Shown here one piece after another: positions 47,523 through 56,160 of a stretch of DNA of 64,000 nt. The position numbers and the translations under genes were made by a program. The stretch is from Photobacterium sp. GB-56. Lineage in GTDB: Bacteria > Pseudomonadota > Gammaproteobacteria > Enterobacterales > Vibrionaceae. Position 1 is the first letter of the stretch. Every line of letters begins with the position of its first letter. The notes beneath the pieces are model-generated. The model saw nothing but the letters and a program-made list of their open reading frames with translations, made no database searches and was not told the DNA's origin. The stretch lies in contig NZ_PYNW01000007.1 in the NCBI RefSeq assembly GCF_003026105.1, forward strand, positions 1-64,000. Direction: 5' to 3'.

Positions 47523-49475
47523 CTACGACGATTCTAACTGTGTGTATTTTTCAGTAATAAAGCCTTGATAACCACTTACGAATAAATCAGATAACCGTTC
47601 TAACTGTGTTTCTGTTTCAACGCGAGTTGCAATAGCCTTAATATCTAAACTATGTGCGGTTCGACATATAGAAGATAATACATTTGATTTTGTTTGGTCA
47701 TTTAATTGATAAGTATATGCGTAGTCGATCTTGACGTAATCAGGATTGATTTCTTTTAAGTAATTTAATGATTGAAAATGACGTCCATAGTTATCTATTC
47801 CCACGCCAAAGTGGTAGCGTTTTATAATACTGCACAACAGGCTTGTCGCATCAGTGTTTCTGATACAACTGATTTCTTGTAATTCAAAAAATAGTCGAGA
47901 GGCTATCTGCGTATTATTACTCAATAGTTTATCTAACCAGCGAGTAAAACTCGGATCGCCAATACTGCTGTTAGTGATGTTTATTGCAAATGGACCTATT
48001 GTTCTATCGGCATTAAGTCGGTTAACTATGGTTACGATGACATGTCGATCAAACCAACTGCCGATCTTCAAATCTTCTATAGCACCTAAAAACTGACCCG
48101 CTGAATAAAAGTTCTTATCTTTTTGTATCGCGGTGAAAACCTCATAATGGTAAACACTTTTATTTTCTAATGTTGCAGGCTGAAATTTATATTGAAATAA
48201 ATCTTCATTTATCGCTTGCTCCAGTAATTGTTTCCACTGTTGTTTTCCTAAGCTGTTATGGCTATTAGGATCTTTTATTAAAGCAATGGATTTATGAGGA
48301 GTAAGCTTTGCTTGTGTTAATGCGTTATCTAATTGGGTTAATAATTGGCTTGGCGTAATTTGCGCTTCGTTATAAACCAATCCAATATCTGTGGTTGATG
48401 GGCTAACTAAATTTGAATTATTAACGATATCATCAAATATTTTAAGCACCATTTTTCCAAGCAATTCTAACTTTTCAGAAGATAGGTTAGGAATAAGAAT
48501 GGCGAATTCATCACGAGATAAGCGTGCTATCGTGGTGTAATTATAATTAATGACATCATTCAAACGTGCTGCGATTTGCTTTATCAGTTTATCACCCGCT
48601 TGATAGCCTTCCTGCTCATAATAATCACTGATTAGCGTTGTTTGGATTAGCGCTAATCCACCTTTATGTGATTCATCTAACCAAGAGCTAATTTGATGGA
48701 TAAAGAAACTTCGATTGCCTAAACCAGAGATAGGATCAAGATAAGCTTGTTCTCGCAGTTTTACGGCTTCGTTTGCTTGACTCTTAAAGTTGACATCTAA
48801 TTGATAACTAAGCTTATTAAAAGCTCTTACTATTGTTTTAATATCTGATTCATCAGGCAATGCTAAAGGTGCTTGATTGAGATTATCTATGTTATACGCA
48901 CGGTTGGTTAGCGTGCGTAACGATGTGAAATGCTTTTTACTAATAAAGTAAATCGCGCAGCCACCAAGAAGCATGAGTAATAAATGTGAAATAAGGGTGT
49001 TACTAAATAACTGCCAATATTTTGTATATGCCCAGCGGGATGACGCGCTCAGCGCTAGGATACCGACATCAAAATTGTCATTATTTATTATTCTTTTTTC
49101 AATATGTTCTGGGATCTTAATTAAAGATTGAAACCATTGTGGAACATTAGTGATATCACGGTTATTATCTATTCGTATCAAAGGTGTTGAATCGGCAAGT
49201 AACAACGATGCGTGGTTATATTGTTGTGCAGGAAATAAATAATTTAGCGTATCAACAAGTTGTTCTTCTTGCTGTCGTGAAATTATTAAACTGTCAATAA
49301 TTGATAATTTATCCGGTAATGTAGTAAGCGCACGATTTATATCTTCATGAGCTGTCGCTATATGCTGATCACTAATTACATGATAGCCAGTATACAACTG
49401 CGTACCTGCAGAAATGCCAAGTATAGAACACATGAGTGTTGTAATACTTATTATTTGTCGTTTAAAGAGTGTCAT
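47523..49475 (-). CDS. LapD-like cyclic-di-GMP receptor with degenerate GGDEF and EAL domains
   Basis: A 650-residue inner-membrane protein: membrane helix (about 8-28), periplasmic LapD/MoxY-like domain to about 150, second helix (about 160-180), HAMP, a GGDEF domain and an EAL domain. Both output domains look inactive. The GGDEF motif reads LSRDEF; the EAL motif reads YEVF; DDFG is replaced by DNYG; and EGVE by TRVE. Such proteins bind cyclic-di-GMP and pass the signal across the membrane, as LapD does to the protease LapG. No lapG or large adhesin gene is seen in this window. Its downstream end abuts the last parS2 site. Confidence 0.85.
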   Translation of the reverse strand: MTLFKRQIISITTLMCSILGISAGTQLYTGYHVISDQHIATAHEDINRALTTLPDKLSIIDSLIISRQQEEQLVDTLNYLFPAQQYNHASLLLADSTPLIRIDNNRDITNVPQWFQSLIKIPEHIEKRIINNDNFDVGILALSASSRWAYTKYWQLFSNTLISHLLLMLLGGCAIYFISKKHFTSLRTLTNRAYNIDNLNQAPLALPDESDIKTIVRAFNKLSYQLDVNFKSQANEAVKLREQAYLDPISGLGNRSFFIHQISSWLDESHKGGLALIQTTLISDYYEQEGYQAGDKLIKQIAARLNDVINYNYTTIARLSRDEFAILIPNLSSEKLELLGKMVLKIFDDIVNNSNLVSPSTTDIGLVYNEAQITPSQLLTQLDNALTQAKLTPHKSIALIKDPNSHNSLGKQQWKQLLEQAINEDLFQYKFQPATLENKSVYHYEVFTAIQKDKNFYSAGQFLGAIEDLKIGSWFDRHVIVTIVNRLNADRTIGPFAINITNSSIGDPSFTRWLDKLLSNNTQIASRLFFELQEISCIRNTDATSLLCSIIKRYHFGVGIDNYGRHFQSLNYLKEINPDYVKIDYAYTYQLNDQTKSNVLSSICRTAHSLDIKAIATRVETETQLERLSDLFVSGYQGFITEKYTQLESS

Positions 49476-49744
49476 AGTCTGAGCACCAAAGTAGAGTACT
49501 AGCCCAACATAAACAGTAAAAGAGAGATATCTTATGCTGACTAAATCATTGATTTTGTATTAGTCTAATTTATCAAAAGTCGCATCTTGCAACTGTACTC
49601 TTTGTTATTTATTGTTGAAATTCGATAGATGTGTCTATTTGTTTTTGCAAACAAGACTAATATTCATAAGAAAATAGTGTTTGCTTCCAAAAGGAAGTCA
49701 CAATATTGTAGAGAATAAATTATTTATACTTTATGGAGATAAAG

Positions 49745-50380
49745 ATGGAGTTGTCCGATATTCGCAGGGAGTATGCCAAAGGAGGTCTACGACGAGATGA
49801 TTTACCGAGTGATCCACTCGTCTTATTTGAACGATGGTTAAAGCAAGCAGTAGAAGCACAGTTACCTGATCCCACTGCAATGACGGTTGCTACCGTCGAT
49901 GCTTCTGGACAACCTTTTCAACGTATTGTTTTACTAAAACACTTTGATGAGCATGGCTTTGTATTTTATACCAACCTTGGTAGTCGTAAAGCTCAGCAAC
50001 TAGCCATTAATAATAAAATCAGCTTGCATTTCCCATGGCATATGTTGGAAAGACAAGTACATATTACCGGACATGTTGAAGCGTTATCAAAGCGTGAAGT
50101 GCTAAGCTATTTTTCTTCTCGTCCAAAAGAAAGCCAAGTTGCAGCATGGGCGAGTAAACAAAGCCAACGCTTAACAGCAAGACAAGCATTGGAAGGGAAA
50201 TATTTTGAATTGAAACAAAAATTTCTAGCAGGAGAGGTACCTGTACCTACCTTTTGGGGAGGCTTTCGCGTTAAATTCAATTCGATTGAATTTTGGCAAG
50301 GTGGCGAACATCGTTTACATGATCGTTTTTTATATCACGATAATAATGAAGAATGGACAATTGATCGATTAGCACCATAA
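49745..50380 (+). CDS. pdxH: Pyridoxamine 5'-phosphate oxidase
   Basis: A 211-residue FMN enzyme that oxidises pyridoxine or pyridoxamine phosphate to pyridoxal phosphate, the last step of vitamin B6 synthesis and salvage. The family sequence is clear: [47 protein letters not shown] (FMN contacts), WAS-KQSQ, and the C-terminal signature [15 protein letters not shown] with the catalytic and PLP-binding Arg/His. GGAG 6 bases before 49745 favours this start over the ATG four codons upstream. It is a single-gene unit divergent from the LapD-like gene. The length matches E. coli PdxH (218). Confidence 0.96.
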   Translation: MELSDIRREYAKGGLRRDDLPSDPLVLFERWLKQAVEAQLPDPTAMTVATVDASGQPFQRIVLLKHFDEHGFVFYTNLGSRKAQQLAINNKISLHFPWHMLERQVHITGHVEALSKREVLSYFSSRPKESQVAAWASKQSQRLTARQALEGKYFELKQKFLAGEVPVPTFWGGFRVKFNSIEFWQGGEHRLHDRFLYHDNNEEWTIDRLAP

Positions 50381-50421
50381 CAATAAAGAGCAGATAACTA
50401 CTCTTTTATTGTATGGAGTAT

Positions 50422-51138
50422 TTAATCTTTTAAAACAATAGACAACTGTGTTTTCAACATACTTTCTGGAATGTTTGAACCATAACCTAATTCTAATGCC
50501 AAATCTAAAAGCTCACCTTTAGAATTGGCATTAAACTTCTCTCGTAAGCGCAAAACATAATTCTCAATTGTTTTGACAGAAACACCTAATGTATTCGCGA
50601 TATATTGCGGTTTCTTCCCATGCAATAGAAGAAATAATACTTCAGATTCTCGAGTATTTAATCCAATGTCTTCCTTTTTGATGTTGATTCTTAACATAGA
50701 AGAATTTTTTTGCTGTTGAGTTATCCCTATAGCACGGCACAACCAATGTCCAACTTCTAATACAGCTGTGTCTGTTAACTCAATACCTGAAAAAATAGTC
50801 CCTATTACTTGATTATTATGATCACGCCATGGTGTTTTAGTAAAAAGGTGAGCGCGCCACTTACCATCATGATAAGGATGAATATCAAGCACACGAATTG
50901 TTCTCTCTGTTTCTATTACAATTTGATCTTGTTCAACATATTTATCTGCGTAATCTGTCGATGTTATAGGCATTTGATAATCCGTTTTACCTATACAATC
51001 TAAATGATTATCAAATCCAACCATTCTTCCATACTCAGGATTTACATAAACAAATGTTGAATTGATATCTTTGCAACCCCAGCAACCAGGCAACTGATCA
51101 AAAATTTCGGGTGAAAATGAGGCGTTTTTATTATTCAT
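50422..51138 (-). CDS. PAS-domain LuxR-type transcriptional regulator
   Basis: A 238-residue regulator with an N-terminal PAS domain (about 10-130: LPGCWGCKDINSTFVYVNPEYGRMVGF...HPYHDGKWRAHLFTKTPWRD...IGTIFSGIELTD) and a LuxR/GerE DNA-binding domain (about 165-225: LNTRESEVLFLLLHGKKPQYIANTLGVSVKTIENYVLRLREKF). There is no phosphorylation receiver domain, so the signal is probably sensed by the PAS domain itself. The target genes are unknown. Similar PAS-LuxR proteins are widespread in vibrios and Photobacterium; I cannot name this one. Confidence 0.85.
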   Translation of the reverse strand: MNNKNASFSPEIFDQLPGCWGCKDINSTFVYVNPEYGRMVGFDNHLDCIGKTDYQMPITSTDYADKYVEQDQIVIETERTIRVLDIHPYHDGKWRAHLFTKTPWRDHNNQVIGTIFSGIELTDTAVLEVGHWLCRAIGITQQQKNSSMLRINIKKEDIGLNTRESEVLFLLLHGKKPQYIANTLGVSVKTIENYVLRLREKFNANSKGELLDLALELGYGSNIPESMLKTQLSIVLKD

Positions 51139-51510
51139 ATATTGCCTAAAAATACAGTCAGCGAAAACATTCTAGTCACTTTATCGTATTTGTAAATATA
51201 TAGGTAATAAGATGCTTATATATTAGACAAAAATATAAAAAAAGCCGGCCAATATGGCCGGCAAAACAAGAATTGGCTCTAGGAGCATAATTCTGTACGA
51301 CGTGTAGAAGAGATAATCAGAAAAACGAAGTGAGGTACATTATCGTTTTCGCTGATTTATCCTTTTGGATAATGCTCGTTTTCTAGGTGAAATCACCTTA
51401 AATAACGAACAAGCATAACTATAACTAAGCTTCTATTAACAAAATAGGGGGGAAATCACCTATTGACAAAATTCTAACTCTCCTAACTATCTTCTAACGT
51501 TATGACACAT
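51139..51510. other. Intergenic region with a strong hairpin, possible 3' UTR or small RNA
   Basis: About 370 bp. A strong hairpin GCCGGCC/GGCCGGC (51244-51262), with seven A residues on its left, would terminate a minus-strand transcript. It is 250 bp beyond the stop of the YhbP-like gene, leaving a long untranslated stretch with several smaller hairpins, such as AGGTGAAATCACCT at 51387. A small RNA could come from here, but nothing proves it. Confidence 0.45.
51237..51264 (-). terminator. Intrinsic terminator, minus strand
   Basis: GCCGGCC/GGCCGGC with loop AATAT, preceded on the plus strand by a run of A. Confidence 0.8.
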
Positions 51511-51942
51511 TTAAAGCTGATGTCTCTGCCAATTAAGTTTAAAACCAAATTTGATACGATTATCTGTCATTTTTATTTCATTTAATGCTATTTGCCAGAT
51601 TGAAGATGGCAGATTTTTCGCTATCGGAAATTTTGCATAATATAACGCTAATGCTTGTTGTTCATTGCTTGAATCGATCAAATTAATCTGACCAGAAAAC
51701 TGTATACCTTGAATATCACTAACGTCATTAGGTTCAGGTGCGATAGTACCTGCAATATGGTGGTTTTTTAGCATTAGGCTTCCATGACGTGTCTCTGGAG
51801 AAGTCATGATATACAGCATCATATGGTCACTATCGAAAACATAGTAGCAGTTAGCACTCCAAATATTATCGTTAAAACTAGCGCATAATGTCAGTAGATG
51901 GTGCTCGGCAATAAAGTGTTGAATATGTTTTAATTCGTTCAT
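51511..51942 (-). CDS. YhbP/UPF0306-like split-barrel protein
   Basis: A 143-residue protein of the pyridoxamine-phosphate-oxidase-like FMN-binding split-barrel fold. The pattern LTLCASFNDNIWSANCYYVFDSDHMMLYIMTSPETRHGSLMLKNHHIAGTIAPE agrees with the UPF0306 (YhbP) family, as does the later IQGIQFSGQINLI. Members bind flavin or heme and some have a redox role, but no reaction is established for this family. The length is typical (about 145). It is a single-gene unit. Its neighbour pdxH shares the fold but is a different family. Confidence 0.8.
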   Translation of the reverse strand: MNELKHIQHFIAEHHLLTLCASFNDNIWSANCYYVFDSDHMMLYIMTSPETRHGSLMLKNHHIAGTIAPEPNDVSDIQGIQFSGQINLIDSSNEQQALALYYAKFPIAKNLPSSIWQIALNEIKMTDNRIKFGFKLNWQRHQL

Positions 51943-52057
51943 ATCAGTGCCCCTATTGTTTTATTTCGTTAATGATTACCCTACCTGCTTGATAAGAACA
52001 ATATACACAACAGATTCTTTCATACCATAGATGAATTAACTCTTTGTTTTTATAACG

Positions 52058-52476
52058 GAACGATGATCATGTGAGCTGAATTAACGGTCAGTGTCAAATG
52101 GACTGGAAAGATGATCAAGGATGATCCTGTGAGTAAATCAGACAAAAATAAAGGAAATCAGCGACTTTTTAATACCTATTTTATGAATATGAATTCAGTG
52201 AGCGTCGAGAGGTATGGAAGCATGATCATGGAATATTCCGACATGGAACACTTGTAATTCCCGCGATCTTAAGTCAAGAAAGAATAAATTCAGACAAGGA
52301 CCTATTAGGTGATCCGTGGAGGTAAAGCCTGACGTGCTCCTAAGATTATTCTTTTGTCTTTAAAGGGCGTGCTCGTAGGTGGTGAGTCAGGTTTAGTGGT
52401 GTATAGAGTAATAAAATAATTGAATAGTCGTTTAAATCGCAATATTGGCAACGAAAATACTGGAACAATGATCAAG
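52058..52476 (+). promoter_or_regulatory. Cluster of four RctB-type sites 11 kb from ori2
   Basis: TGATCA cores at 52064, 52112, 52223 and 52469 all have the iteron-type 5' flank: GGAACGATGATCATG, GGAAAGATGATCAAG, GGAAGCATGATCATG and GGAACAATGATCAAG. All four point the same way and lie in a gene-free stretch. An AAGCCTGAC...GTCAGGTTT inverted repeat lies between the last two. No gene of more than 60 codons is found. In V. cholerae RctB also binds outside ori2 and such sites moderate replication, so a titration or handcuffing site is the best guess. Confidence 0.75.
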
Positions 52477-52561
52477 GTCTAATGGTTATAGACAGTGACT
52501 TTAGTTTATTGTGTCTTAGCCGATAATCACTCCTATGCGTCCGCGACTTGAGTTAGTGATT

Positions 52562-53797
52562 ATGTTTGATGTTACTTGGCTGTTTATTATTCCTATTATC
52601 GTTTTAGGCTGGTTAATTTCACGTTACTTTGCTACCAGAAATATGCAGCAGCAAGAAAAGCAGCAGCAAATACTGAAAGACATTAAATATAAACAAGTAT
52701 TAGAGAAGGCCAAAAAGGCGGAACGAGAAGAAAAAATTTTTAAAGCCAGTACAGGGCATATACCGAGTCAATTATCTTTAGCAAAAGAATGTGAGGTGAC
52801 GAACCCTGTTGCGGCAATTGAGTGGTACGAAAAAGCGGCAGCGCAAGATAATGAAATGGCGCAATATGCTTTGGCACGTTTGTATCGTCGAGATCCCTTG
52901 GATCAACAAGCAATGCTAAAAGCCAATTACTGGCAAGCGTTTATTGATGTAAAGCAAAAATCACCTGAATCACTGTTTCATTTTGGCTTGTTACTGATCC
53001 AAGGCAAAGGGGTAGAGGCTGATCCTACTTTGGGTATCGATTATATTCAGCAAGCAGCAACTGAAGAGTTTCTTCCTGCTACACTGTTTCTTTCTGATTG
53101 GTATGTTGCTGAAGAAACCGATCATTACTTACCTCAACAAGCCTTTTATTGGCGGATACAAGCGGCGAAACACAATGATCTTGATGGATTAATGAAAACA
53201 GCATTTTGTTATAAAGTTGGATTGGGGGTTGAAAAGGATGTGGATCGTGTCAAATACTGGTTAGAGCGCGCAGCGGAACATGATCATCCAGAAGCACAAT
53301 ATCTTGCAGGTAAAATGTATTTAGGCGCATGTGCAAATAATGCCGCGATTGCTTATATTTGGTTTTCAATGGCATATGCTGGCGGTTATAAAAAAGCAAG
53401 AGTAGTAAGAGATGAAGCCGCGCCTCTCATTGGTATTGAATCGATCCTCAATGTTCAAAATATTGCGAAGGAAATCTATAAAATTCTAAAGAAACAGCCT
53501 GTTACTCCTCATTCGATTATTACTTTATTAGACAATTGCTATGGCCGAAAAGGGTATCGTCCAACCCTTGCTGATATTGAATCATTCGGCGAGACTCACG
53601 ATGACATGAGTGATGATCATGAAACATCAATAAAAGAAGAGATAGCAATATCGATGACAGAGGCTAACGCGATAGAAACGGATAATTCAAACGAAAAGCC
53701 AGCAATGAAAGTGGATGATTGGACGACATCATGGGGATCATCGTCAGATATGATGCTTCAAACAACATCGATAACTAGCGATGAAACAAAGAAGTAA
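52562..53797 (+). CDS. Membrane-anchored Sel1-repeat protein
   Basis: A 411-residue protein with an N-terminal membrane anchor (MFDVTWLFIIPIIVLGWLIS), a charged coiled-coil-like stretch to about residue 65 (rich in Lys, Glu and Gln) and about five Sel1/TPR-like repeats (about 75-290), for example AIEWYEKAAAQDNEMAQYALARLYR and VKYWLERAAEHDHPEAQYLAGKMYLG. The tail (340-411) is acidic and probably disordered. Such repeats bind partner proteins; the partner is not known. ATG at 52562 is chosen because the hydrophobic anchor begins there and GAG lies upstream; an ATG nine codons earlier is possible. Confidence 0.83.
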   Translation: MFDVTWLFIIPIIVLGWLISRYFATRNMQQQEKQQQILKDIKYKQVLEKAKKAEREEKIFKASTGHIPSQLSLAKECEVTNPVAAIEWYEKAAAQDNEMAQYALARLYRRDPLDQQAMLKANYWQAFIDVKQKSPESLFHFGLLLIQGKGVEADPTLGIDYIQQAATEEFLPATLFLSDWYVAEETDHYLPQQAFYWRIQAAKHNDLDGLMKTAFCYKVGLGVEKDVDRVKYWLERAAEHDHPEAQYLAGKMYLGACANNAAIAYIWFSMAYAGGYKKARVVRDEAAPLIGIESILNVQNIAKEIYKILKKQPVTPHSIITLLDNCYGRKGYRPTLADIESFGETHDDMSDDHETSIKEEIAISMTEANAIETDNSNEKPAMKVDDWTTSWGSSSDMMLQTTSITSDETKK

Positions 53798-53801
53798 AAC
53801 G

Positions 53802-53833
53802 AAAACAGCTCAACCACTGTTGAGCTGTTTTTA
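53802..53833. terminator. Bidirectional terminator
   Basis: AAAACAGCTCAAC and GTTGAGCTGTTTTT form a stem between the convergent Sel1 and DUF333 genes. Confidence 0.88.
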
Positions 53834-53855
53834 TTTAATATTATGATTCAGAGGA

Positions 53856-54221
53856 CTAATATACTTTCGGGTGTTTATGGTGGTGTTTTTTACAAGAGCC
53901 ATTATAAAAGGATTTCAAGCTACATTGCGTACCTTGTTTATTAAAGTGGCACTTATTACCAATAGCAGTCCCTTTGTGTTTTACACAATAGTTCACCCAT
54001 TTTTGTTTCTTGTCTTGTGCATGCTGTGAACATTTACCTTCTTTGTAAGCCCACTCATCACACATTTGACCGCTAGGTAGGCGGCAGTAACCTTGGCCAT
54101 CAACAATAACGGATTGACCACCATGGTGTTCACAATAGATAGAAGCAGGATTTCCGTGCGGACCGCCAGCACAAGCGGCCGTTGAAATTAATAGTCCAAT
54201 CAGTAATAAAAACTTTTTCAT
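53856..54221 (-). CDS. DUF333-like cysteine-rich exported protein, paralogue 1
   Basis: A 121-residue exported protein. The signal peptide is MKKFLLLIGLLISTAACAGG; the Cys may act as a lipobox (TAAC) or the site may be ordinary cleavage. The DUF333-type core NPASIYCEHHGGQSVIVDGQGYCRLPSGQMCDEWAYKEGKC is followed by a second cysteine-rich half (YCVKHKGTAIGNKCHFNKQGTQCSLKSFYNGSCKK). Eight or so Cys suggest disulfides. Function is unknown. It belongs to a tandem family with the genes at 54253 and 54834 and the remnant at 55246; all read on the minus strand. Confidence 0.75.
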   Translation of the reverse strand: MKKFLLLIGLLISTAACAGGPHGNPASIYCEHHGGQSVIVDGQGYCRLPSGQMCDEWAYKEGKCSQHAQDKKQKWVNYCVKHKGTAIGNKCHFNKQGTQCSLKSFYNGSCKKHHHKHPKVY

Positions 54222-54252
54222 GTTAATTTTCTCTTTTTAATAATGACTGAAA

Positions 54253-54516
54253 TTAGTACAAAATTGGTTTGTCAGCAGCGGGTTTACACTCACCGCGTAG
54301 ATATTCCCATCCATCACATTGGCTACCGTTCTTGAAATGACAGACGCCAGCTTGGCTACCATCTTCATTCGTTGTGATTTGATAATTGCCACCGTGTTCA
54401 ACACAGTATGTTGCTGCTGGATTTGCCATGTTTGCAGTTGGTTGAGTGGGTAGTGTTTTACAACCAACCAATGAGGCTGAAGCAATAAGAGAAAGTAGCA
54501 ATAATGTCTTTTTCAT
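54253..54516 (-). CDS. DUF333-like lipoprotein, paralogue 2
   Basis: An 87-residue predicted lipoprotein (lipobox SLVGC, Cys19) with one DUF333 core: NPAATYCVEHGGNYQITTNEDGSQAGVCHFKNGSQCDGWEYLRGEC. It lacks the second cysteine-rich half of its neighbours. The ribosome site AAGGA is 7 bases before ATG (GGATTAGATT-ATG), and that leader is also preserved in the broken copy at 55246, as is sequence further upstream, showing that the two arose by duplication. The role is unknown; DUF333 proteins are small exported proteins without an established activity. Confidence 0.78.
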   Translation of the reverse strand: MKKTLLLLSLIASASLVGCKTLPTQPTANMANPAATYCVEHGGNYQITTNEDGSQAGVCHFKNGSQCDGWEYLRGECKPAADKPILY

Positions 54517-54767
54517 AATCTAATCCTTATGTAAACGATGGCTTCGTTTTTATATCCATTCACGTGATGAATGATTTGAGCGTATTGTGTATTTAAAACA
54601 CTGTTCGAATGTCAGCGGAATGACAAAAAATAACTCTCAGTAAGGTTGCCGGTTATTTAATGGTGACGGATAGTAAATGCTTCATTGACGATAAATATAT
54701 ATGATTAATGGCTAATGTACGGTTATAAGGAAAGGGGAAATAAGAGGAAAAGCTTGAAGATAAAAAA

Positions 54768-54797
54768 TACAGCTTAACATTTGCTAAGCTGCATTGT
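54768..54797 (-). terminator. Terminator after DUF333 paralogue 3
   Basis: CAGCTTA and TAAGCTG form a stem downstream of the minus-strand gene at 54834. Confidence 0.6.
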
Positions 54798-54833
54798 TTA
54801 AAAGTGATTAATCAGGGGGAAGAGATTAATTAC

Positions 54834-55205
54834 TTAGTAAACGCGATTACCTTTTTTACGGTTACATTTGTGATTGTAGAAGTCTTCTAGATCACATGTT
54901 GTATTCCATTTAGCAAATTTACATACATCACCGGTTGCAAACCCACCTTTTTTAACACAGTGGTCGACTAATTTTTGTTTATGCGTTTTACCTGAAGGTT
55001 TACATTGGCCTTTCATAAAGGCGTATTCTTCACATGAGCTACCGTCGTTAAAGACACAGTAACCTTTTTCACCATCGCCACCCATTGGAGTACGAATTTC
55101 AACATGACCACCATGTTGTACACAGAAATCGGATGCTGGATTACCAAACGCAAAAACAGAGCCTGAAAGCAGTAAACCAACAACAAGTAGTAATTTTTTC
55201 ATCAT
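54834..55205 (-). CDS. DUF333-like cysteine-rich exported protein, paralogue 3
   Basis: A 123-residue exported protein with an ordinary signal peptide (MMKKLLLVVGLLLSGSVFA, cleavage after FA) and no lipobox. Its core NPASDFCVQHGGHVEIRTPM...KGYCVFNDGSSCEEYAFMKGQC is followed by the second half VDHCVKKGGFATGDVCKFAKWNTTCDLEDFYNHKC, the same two-part plan as the gene at 53856. GGAAGG 4 bases before the first of two ATG codons (55205) sets the start; an upstream in-frame ATG has no ribosome site. Function is unknown. Confidence 0.75.
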   Translation of the reverse strand: MMKKLLLVVGLLLSGSVFAFGNPASDFCVQHGGHVEIRTPMGGDGEKGYCVFNDGSSCEEYAFMKGQCKPSGKTHKQKLVDHCVKKGGFATGDVCKFAKWNTTCDLEDFYNHKCNRKKGNRVY

Positions 55206-55245
55206 TAACCTTCCGATATTAATAATAGAGCAATTGGACAATCAA

Positions 55246-55409
55246 TTAGTGTGTTGAACAACCGTCCATGTCTAAGCATTGACCGCCATGATCAACACAA
55301 TACGTTGCTGCAGGGTTTGCCATGTTTGCATTGGATCGAATAGGTAATGATTTACAGCCAACGAATGATGTTGCAGTAAGTAGAGAAAGTAAGAGTACTT
55401 TCTTTTCAA
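55246..55409 (-). pseudogene. Decayed fourth DUF333 lipoprotein gene
   Basis: Reading on the minus strand, one frame gives KVLLLSLLTATSFVGCKSLP and then NANMANPAATYCVDHGG, a clear duplicate of the lipoprotein at 54253, and stops early at CSTH. The leader AAGGATTAGATT is intact, but the start codon is TTG instead of ATG and one base has been lost in the first few codons, so the start is out of frame with the body. The C-terminal cysteine-rich half is missing. It is best read as a pseudogene. Confidence 0.75.
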
Positions 55410-55587
55410 AATCTAATCCTTGTTAAACAATAGCCTCGTTTAATCGCGAGTATTCAGCAACTGAATGTGTTTTATTCATTGTTAATTAAAAACATCGTTC
55501 AAATGTCAGGGGAATGAAAGGGTCTGGTTATCTGGCTGTGAAAAAAGTATGTGAATTAAAATGAATTTTTTAATTATCAGTAGGTTA

Positions 55588-55620
55588 TTAGAGCAAGGAG
55601 GAAGGTGAATCTTGCTCTAA
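55588..55620 (-). terminator. Hairpin after the gene at 55629
   Basis: TTAGAGCAAG (55588-55597) pairs perfectly with CTTGCTCTAA (55611-55620), directly after the stop of the minus-strand gene. A long T-run is lacking. Confidence 0.6.
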
Positions 55621-55628
55621 TAAAATCA

Positions 55629-56099
55629 TTAGGCGTATTTATTAATAAATGTTGTCAATATATCAAGGGCGCTGTTATCCCCTCGTTGTTCTGCCAGCAA
55701 ATAATCATAAATCGCATTTTCATGATCAGCGACTAACGTAAATAAATAGCGATGCTCTGTGGCTTCATCAGCCTGTTGTTGGTAGCGCTGCTGATAGGGA
55801 GCAACCCATGGCACCATGGTATCGACTAACTCTTGCCAAGGTAATGCAAGCCATTTATTAGCATCGGCAAGACCTTTATTCTCCATATCTTGATCGTAAT
55901 CAGGGCAAGGGTGTCCTAACGTTTCCAGTCCATCCTTTAAACATTGCGCCGTGAGTTCCTCAACCTTTATTAATGTTTGCCATTTGTTGTTATGGCTATC
56001 GTCACTATACTTTTCAGCAAAGGTCTTAAAAAAAACAATGCCATAAAGTTCACCTAAATAAGCGTTATAGAGTTGAGCAATCATTGTGGTTATATCCAA
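55629..56099 (-). CDS. Helical protein of unknown function (156 aa)
   Basis: I do not recognise a family with confidence. The protein is all helical, with acidic and aromatic residues placed as in four-helix bundles: LYNAYLGELYGIVFFKTFAEKY, WQTLIKVEELTAQCLKDGLE, WQELVDTMVPWVAPYQQRYQQQ and RYLFTLVADHENAIYDYLLAEQRG. Glu and His at similar spacings in helices 1, 2 and 4 (GELYG, KVEELT, DHENA) could form a ferritin-like metal site, but this is only a guess. It has no signal peptide. It is divergent from the catB-like gene. Confidence 0.65.
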   Translation of the reverse strand: MDITTMIAQLYNAYLGELYGIVFFKTFAEKYSDDSHNNKWQTLIKVEELTAQCLKDGLETLGHPCPDYDQDMENKGLADANKWLALPWQELVDTMVPWVAPYQQRYQQQADEATEHRYLFTLVADHENAIYDYLLAEQRGDNSALDILTTFINKYA

Positions 56100-56160
56100 A
56101 AAGGTTAATACAACATTAATAATACGCTTTTTACACCAATAAACACAAAGAAGGTTTGAT

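Noticed and set aside
52320..52400. AAGCCTGAC/GTCAGGTTT inverted repeat as a small RNA gene
   Set aside because: The arms are about 60 bp apart with no promoter or terminator signal that I can support.
53278..53622. TGATCA motifs in the Sel1 gene as further RctB sites
   Set aside because: They lack the GGAA flank and are explained by codons (for example EHDHPE and DDHET).
53615..55420. DUF333 genes as a hemolysin cluster
   Set aside because: Some databases label DUF333 proteins as hemolysin-like, but nothing in these sequences supports a lytic activity.
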